Assembly: GCF_000308475.2 (NCBI RefSeq) | Contig: NZ_BAFT02000107.1 | Location: 1 to 64,000 of the forward strand | DNA from: Nocardia brasiliensis NBRC 14402 | GTDB taxonomy: Bacteria > Actinomycetota > Actinomycetes > Mycobacteriales > Mycobacteriaceae | Reading direction: 5' to 3' | Length of the DNA: 64,000 nt | Shown: piece by piece, positions 60,585-64,000 of the stretch | Layout of the letters: each line of letters begins with the position of its first letter | Numbering within the stretch: position 1 is the first letter of the stretch | Made by a program: the position numbers and the translations under genes | Notes under the pieces: generated by a model | The model's database searches: none | What the model saw: the letters and a program-made list of their open reading frames with translations, nothing else | Told to the model about the DNA's origin: nothing

Positions 60585-62021
60585 GTGACGTTCAGCACGG
60601 CCGACGAGGTCATCAAATATCTTGCTGATGAAGAAGTCGAATACGTCGACATCCGATTCAGTGATCTTCCCGGTGTGCAGCAGCACTTCTCGATCCCGGC
60701 GAAGGCGTTCACGACCGACCTCGCAGAGGAAGGGCTGGCCTTCGACGGCTCGTCCGTCCGTGGTTTCCAGTCGATCGACGAGTCGGACATGCTGCTGCTG
60801 CCCGACTTCAGCACCGCGCGCCTCGACCCGTTCCGGGCGGCCAAGACGCTGAACCTGAACTTCTTCGTGCACGACCCGTTCACCCGCGAGGCCTACAGCC
60901 GCGACCCGCGCAACATCGCGCGCAAGGCCGAGGAGTACCTGCGCTCCACCGGTATCGCCGACACCGCGTACTTCGGTGCCGAGGCGGAGTTCTACATCTT
61001 CGACTCGATCCGTTACGACTCGGCCATGAACGGCGCCTTCTACGAGATCGAGTCGGTCTCGGGCTCCTGGAACACCGGCGCCGAGTTCAACCCGGACGGC
61101 ACCCTCAACCGTGGTTACAAGGTGCGCAACAAGGGTGGTTACTTCCCCGTCGCGCCGTACGACCACTACGTCGACCTGCGCGACAAGATCTCGACCAACC
61201 TGCAGAACGCGGGCTTCGAGCTCGAGCGCGGCCACCACGAGGTCGGCACCGCCGGTCAGGCCGAGATCAACTACAAGTTCAACACCCTGCTCGGTGCGGC
61301 CGACGACCTGCAGCTGTTCAAGTACATCGTGAAGAACACCGCGTGGGCCGAGGGCAAGACCGTCACCTTCATGCCGAAGCCGCTCTTCGGTGACAACGGC
61401 TCGGGCATGCACGTGCACCAGTCGCTGTGGAAGGACGGCAAGCCGCTGTTCCACGACGAGGCTGGCTACGGCGGTCTCTCCGATCTGGCGCGTCACTACA
61501 TCGGCGGCATCCTGCACCACGCGCCGTCGCTGCTGGCGTTCACCAACCCGACCGTGAACTCCTACCACCGTCTGGTGCCGGGCTACGAGGCCCCGATCAA
61601 CCTGGTGTACTCGCAGCGCAACCGCTCCGCCGCCGTGCGCATCCCGGTGACCGGCAACAACCCGAAGGCCAAGCGCATCGAGTTCCGCGCGCCGGACTCC
61701 TCGGGCAACCCGTACCTGGCCTTCGCCGCCATGATGATGGCCGGCCTGGACGGCATCAAGAACAAGATCGAGCCGCTGGCCCCCGTCGACAAGGACCTCT
61801 ACGAGCTCCCGCCGGAGGAGGCCAAGAACATCCCGCAGGCCCCCACCAGCCTCGCCACGGTCATCGACCGCCTCGAGCAGGATCACGACTACCTGACCGA
61901 AGGCAACGTCTTCACCGACGACCTGATCGAGACCTGGATCAACATCAAGCGCGACCAGGAAATCGCCCCCGTGAACCTGCGCCCGCACCCCTACGAGTTC
62001 GAACTCTACTTCGACGTGTAA
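60585..62021 (+). CDS. glnA: Glutamine synthetase, type I (GlnA1)
   Basis: GTG 60585 with TAAGGAGAA gives 478 residues, the same length as M. tuberculosis GlnA1. Motifs: DGSSVRGFQSIDESDMLLLP, FGAEAEFYIFDSI, GHHEVGTAGQAEINYKFNTL, MPKPLFGDNGSGMHVHQSLW, NPYLAFAAMMMAGLDGI. The adenylylation Tyr is Tyr406 in DKDLYELPPEEAKNIP, the target of GlnE encoded upstream. It makes glutamine from glutamate, ammonia and ATP. A GlnR box lies upstream and a strong hairpin follows the stop. Confidence 0.96.
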   Translation: MTFSTADEVIKYLADEEVEYVDIRFSDLPGVQQHFSIPAKAFTTDLAEEGLAFDGSSVRGFQSIDESDMLLLPDFSTARLDPFRAAKTLNLNFFVHDPFTREAYSRDPRNIARKAEEYLRSTGIADTAYFGAEAEFYIFDSIRYDSAMNGAFYEIESVSGSWNTGAEFNPDGTLNRGYKVRNKGGYFPVAPYDHYVDLRDKISTNLQNAGFELERGHHEVGTAGQAEINYKFNTLLGAADDLQLFKYIVKNTAWAEGKTVTFMPKPLFGDNGSGMHVHQSLWKDGKPLFHDEAGYGGLSDLARHYIGGILHHAPSLLAFTNPTVNSYHRLVPGYEAPINLVYSQRNRSAAVRIPVTGNNPKAKRIEFRAPDSSGNPYLAFAAMMMAGLDGIKNKIEPLAPVDKDLYELPPEEAKNIPQAPTSLATVIDRLEQDHDYLTEGNVFTDDLIETWINIKRDQEIAPVNLRPHPYEFELYFDV

Positions 62022-62044
62022 GTCGTAGGACCCCAAGTGGTTTC

Positions 62045-62074
62045 GAGCCCTCCCGCAACGGCGCGGGAGGGCTC
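62045..62074 (+). terminator. Intrinsic terminator of glnA
   Basis: GAGCCCTCCCGC pairs perfectly with GCGGGAGGGCTC around a 6-nt loop, 23 bp after the glnA stop; the following sequence (GCCCCATTTCC) has only a short T-run, as usual in this clade. Confidence 0.8.
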
Positions 62075-62128
62075 GCCCCATTTCCGGGCAGCGTTGAGAT
62101 TTCCTACTTCGATTGATAATCTGGTGGG

Positions 62129-62416
62129 GTGAGCGCAGAGCCGGAGCATCGGATCGGGGAGGGGCCCGCTACCCGGGTCAGTCTTTCGCTGCCGGAAGGC
62201 ACCGCCGAGGAGATCCGGCGGCGGGTGGGGAAGCGCGAGTTCTCGTCGTTCATCGCCTCCGCGGTCGAGCGGGAGTTGCGCGGGATGCTGCTCGACGAGT
62301 ACATCGCCGATTACGAGCGGCGTATCGGACCGCTGCCCGAAGCGGAGCGCCGGCGTGCGCGGGAACTGTTCGACGATGCGCTGGATGAGTCGGGCCAGTG
62401 GCACACGGCAAGCTGA
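62129..62416 (+). CDS. Ribbon-helix-helix-like antitoxin, VapB type
   Basis: GTG 62129 gives 95 residues. The N-terminal TRVSLSLPEGTAEEIRRRVG is typical of ribbon-helix-helix antitoxins; the C-terminus is charged and helical (ADYERRIGPLPEAERRRARE) and would wrap the toxin. It overlaps the PIN-domain gene by 19 bp, the classic antitoxin-first layout. Antitoxin-toxin complexes normally repress their own promoter; no operator was identified. Confidence 0.8.
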   Translation: MSAEPEHRIGEGPATRVSLSLPEGTAEEIRRRVGKREFSSFIASAVERELRGMLLDEYIADYERRIGPLPEAERRRARELFDDALDESGQWHTAS

Positions 62417-62841
62417 ACAAGCCTGGACGCCAAAGCCGGAAGACACTGCACGCAGGAACGTTGGTTCTGGATTGCGATGGACTGTCCCGGCTGGTCGACG
62501 ATTCCGCGTCGGTCGTCGCGGTCGTCGCCGAAGCGCGTTCCCGCGGCATGGAAGTCGTGATCAGTGCGCTCACGATCATCGAAGCGGCCCACCGGAAAAC
62601 GGACCGTGCTCGCCTCGCCTGGCTGCTGTCGGCCCTTCGGATCGAACCGGTGGACGACAGCACCGCCAAAGCCGCCTCGGCCCTGCTCCTCGACGCCGGA
62701 CTGCACGGGCACGAACACGCGATCGATGCCGTCGTCGCCGAAATGGCCGTACGTCAGGCGCCGCCGGTTCTGATGCTCACCAGCGACCCCGATGACATGC
62801 GGAAGCTCTGCGGACCGGCGGTACGCCTGATCACGACATAG
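62398..62841 (+). CDS. PIN-domain ribonuclease toxin, VapC type
   Basis: A 147-residue protein. PIN acidic residues are in place: Asp25 (LVLDCDGLSRL), Glu62 (ALTIIEAAH), Asp110 (HAIDAVVAEMA) and Asp130 (TSDPDDM). A basic N-terminal extension of about 20 residues precedes the domain. VapC toxins cleave specific tRNA or rRNA loops in a metal-dependent way; target unknown. Start GTG 62398 lies inside the antitoxin gene. Confidence 0.85.
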   Translation: MAHGKLNKPGRQSRKTLHAGTLVLDCDGLSRLVDDSASVVAVVAEARSRGMEVVISALTIIEAAHRKTDRARLAWLLSALRIEPVDDSTAKAASALLLDAGLHGHEHAIDAVVAEMAVRQAPPVLMLTSDPDDMRKLCGPAVRLITT

Positions 62842-63176
62842 TTTTGTTTGCGGCGTGGTTCGACGAGGGCCGGCGGGATTGGTCGGTTAGAGATCGTGGT
62901 GGCCGGGGCCGCCGCGACCACGGCCATTCCGCACGAGCCGCCGACCAGCGTGACTCTCGCGGGGTAGATGAACGGCGGTTGCGCGAGGGTGTGGTCGCGT
63001 GGTCGCAGGGGTGCGGTCGTGCAGGGTGCGGAGCGCCCGCTCGGGTGGGGCGTGGACGGTCGTCGTCAGGAGAAGCAGGGGTGGGGTCCGGGGGATTCGA
63101 CCTGGGTTTCGATCGTCTAGTGGTGGGGAAGTATGCAGGGGGATCGCTGTGGGCGGTCGGGGAGAAGGAGGGGATC
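62842..63176. other. Gene-free interval after the VapBC pair
   Basis: About 335 bp. A weak hairpin built on CGTGGT/ACCACG near 62891-62920 might terminate the toxin gene. The rest is G-rich on the plus strand, with no gene, repeat or site I can support. Confidence 0.45.
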
Positions 63177-64000
63177 GTGGAAACGGTTGTGTCGGTCAGT
63201 GGGGGAAAGGTTCGGGGTTTGGTGCGGGAGGGGGTGTATGCGTTTCTCGGGATTCCTTATGCCGCACCGGCGGTGGGGGTGGCGCGGTTCGAATTGCCGA
63301 AGCCGGTGGCGGAGTGGGCGGGGGTGCGGGATGCGGTGGCGTATGGCGCGACCTGTCCGCAGGCGCCGTACCCCGACGGAATCCAGGCGTTGGTCACCAT
63401 GAACCGGGTGCCGGGCGACGAATATTTGAATGTCAATGTGTGGACGCCGGATCCGAGTGCGGGCGGACTGCCGGTGCTGGTCTGGATCCACGGCGGCGGA
63501 TACTCGCGCGGGTCCAATGCGGGCGCGGTCGCCGACGGCAGCGCCTTCGCGCGGGACGGCGTCGTGGTGGTGTCGATGAACTACCGCGTCGGCATGGCCG
63601 GGTTCGCGGTGCTGGACGGTGCGCCGGCGAATCGCGGTCTGCACGACCAGATCTTCGCGCTGCGCTGGGTGCAGGAGAACGTCGCGGCCTTCGGTGGCGA
63701 CCCGGGCAACGTTACGCTCGGCGGCTTGTCCGCGGGCGGTATGAGCGTCGCCGCGCTGCTGGCTACTCCTTTGGCGCAGGGGCTTTTTCGACGCGCGATC
63801 ATCCAGAACGGCACCACCGTCGCGGCCGCACCCATGGACGATGCCCGCAAGCTGTCGGCGGCCGCGGCGGCCAAGCTCGGAATAGTGCCGTCCGCTACGG
63901 CTTTCGGCGCACTCGGGGACGAAGAACTGCTGGACGCGCAGGAAGCGGTGGCGCTGGACCAGATGATCGATCCGTCGGCCGAACGCTGGGGCGCGTCGTT
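63177..64000 (+). CDS. Type B carboxylesterase, partial (runs off the window)
   Basis: GTG 63177 follows a strong GAGAAGGAGGGG. About 274 codons are present, with no stop before the end. The carboxylesterase/cholinesterase family is clear: EGVYAFLGIPYAAPAVGVAR, VNVWTPDPS, the oxyanion LVWIHGGGYSRGSNAG, NYRVGMAGF, and the elbow GGDPGNVTLGGLSAGGMSVA. The nucleophile motif is GLSAGG rather than the usual GESAGG. Such enzymes hydrolyse short-chain esters; the role here is unknown. Confidence 0.88.
   Translation, partial: METVVSVSGGKVRGLVREGVYAFLGIPYAAPAVGVARFELPKPVAEWAGVRDAVAYGATCPQAPYPDGIQALVTMNRVPGDEYLNVNVWTPDPSAGGLPVLVWIHGGGYSRGSNAGAVADGSAFARDGVVVVSMNYRVGMAGFAVLDGAPANRGLHDQIFALRWVQENVAAFGGDPGNVTLGGLSAGGMSVAALLATPLAQGLFRRAIIQNGTTVAAAPMDDARKLSAAAAAKLGIVPSATAFGALGDEELLDAQEAVALDQMIDPSAERWGAS

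Noticed and set aside
59847..62081. Long minus-strand frame covering glnA
   Set aside because: Antisense to a certain glutamine synthetase gene; only its last part, the RDD protein from 60302, is real.

Overview
The window is high-GC actinobacterial chromosome with dense genes, frequent GTG starts and short overlaps. Its core gene order can be laid, inverted, over the Mycobacterium tuberculosis stretch from Rv2219 to Rv2236c. Conserved landmarks are cobD, SURF1, ptpA, CobC (Rv2231c type), a Nif3-like protein, a C4 zinc-ribbon protein, the RNase H/phosphatase fusion, a CHAD protein, panB, a CaeA-like esterase, glnA2, glnE, a DUF4191 protein, an RDD protein and glnA1. With the accessory content this points to a mycolic-acid actinomycete, most likely Nocardia (inference from gene order and family recognition, no search was run).

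Layout. 0-10 kb: regulators and small-molecule enzymes (HxlR/nitroreductase pair with a candidate operator, an orphan TaqI-like DNA methyltransferase, TetR/SDR pair, gamma-carbonic anhydrase, GlxA-type regulator, MBL hydrolase, alanine dehydrogenase). 10-11.2 kb: a cytochrome P450 whose 3' end overlaps a 23-codon gene with a near-perfect ribosome binding site, ending in an aromatic-rich tail (FWNINHTW). I read this as a minimal P450/RiPP locus and the most interesting object in the window. 11.3-22.2 kb: a SigJ-like sigma factor and the cobalamin/ptpA block. 22.2-37 kb: an accessory segment (secreted protease, MmyB-type regulator beside a frameshifted membrane gene, BrkB membrane protein with an Ala/Lys-rich partner, NUDIX, TetR pair, TrmH-like methyltransferase, hydrolase, RNase P RNA, SPFH protein, small lipoproteins, RNB ribonuclease). 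37.4-47.9 kb: CHAD, proline iminopeptidase, panB, CaeA-like esterase, glnA2-glnE. 48-58 kb: phosphodiesterase-like protein, zinc metallopeptidase, RibH2, a run of hydrolases, DMT transporter, GT4 glycosyltransferase with a deacetylase. 58-62 kb: DUF4191, RDD and glnA1 with a clear GlnR box. 62-64 kb: a VapBC-like pair and a carboxylesterase cut by the window end.

How genes work together. glnA1, glnA2 and glnE form the nitrogen-assimilation module: GlnE adenylylates GlnA1 (target Tyr406 present), and GlnR probably controls glnA1. cobD, cobC and the RNase H/phosphatase fusion belong to late cobalamin assembly. ptpA and SURF1 overlap by 4 bp.

Intergenic DNA carries at least three families of long palindromic repeats (near 0.1, 12.5, 37.2 and 47.9 kb; 14.0 and 59.8 kb; and a tandem pair at 28 kb). 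No tRNA, rRNA operon, CRISPR array, insertion sequence or prophage was seen.
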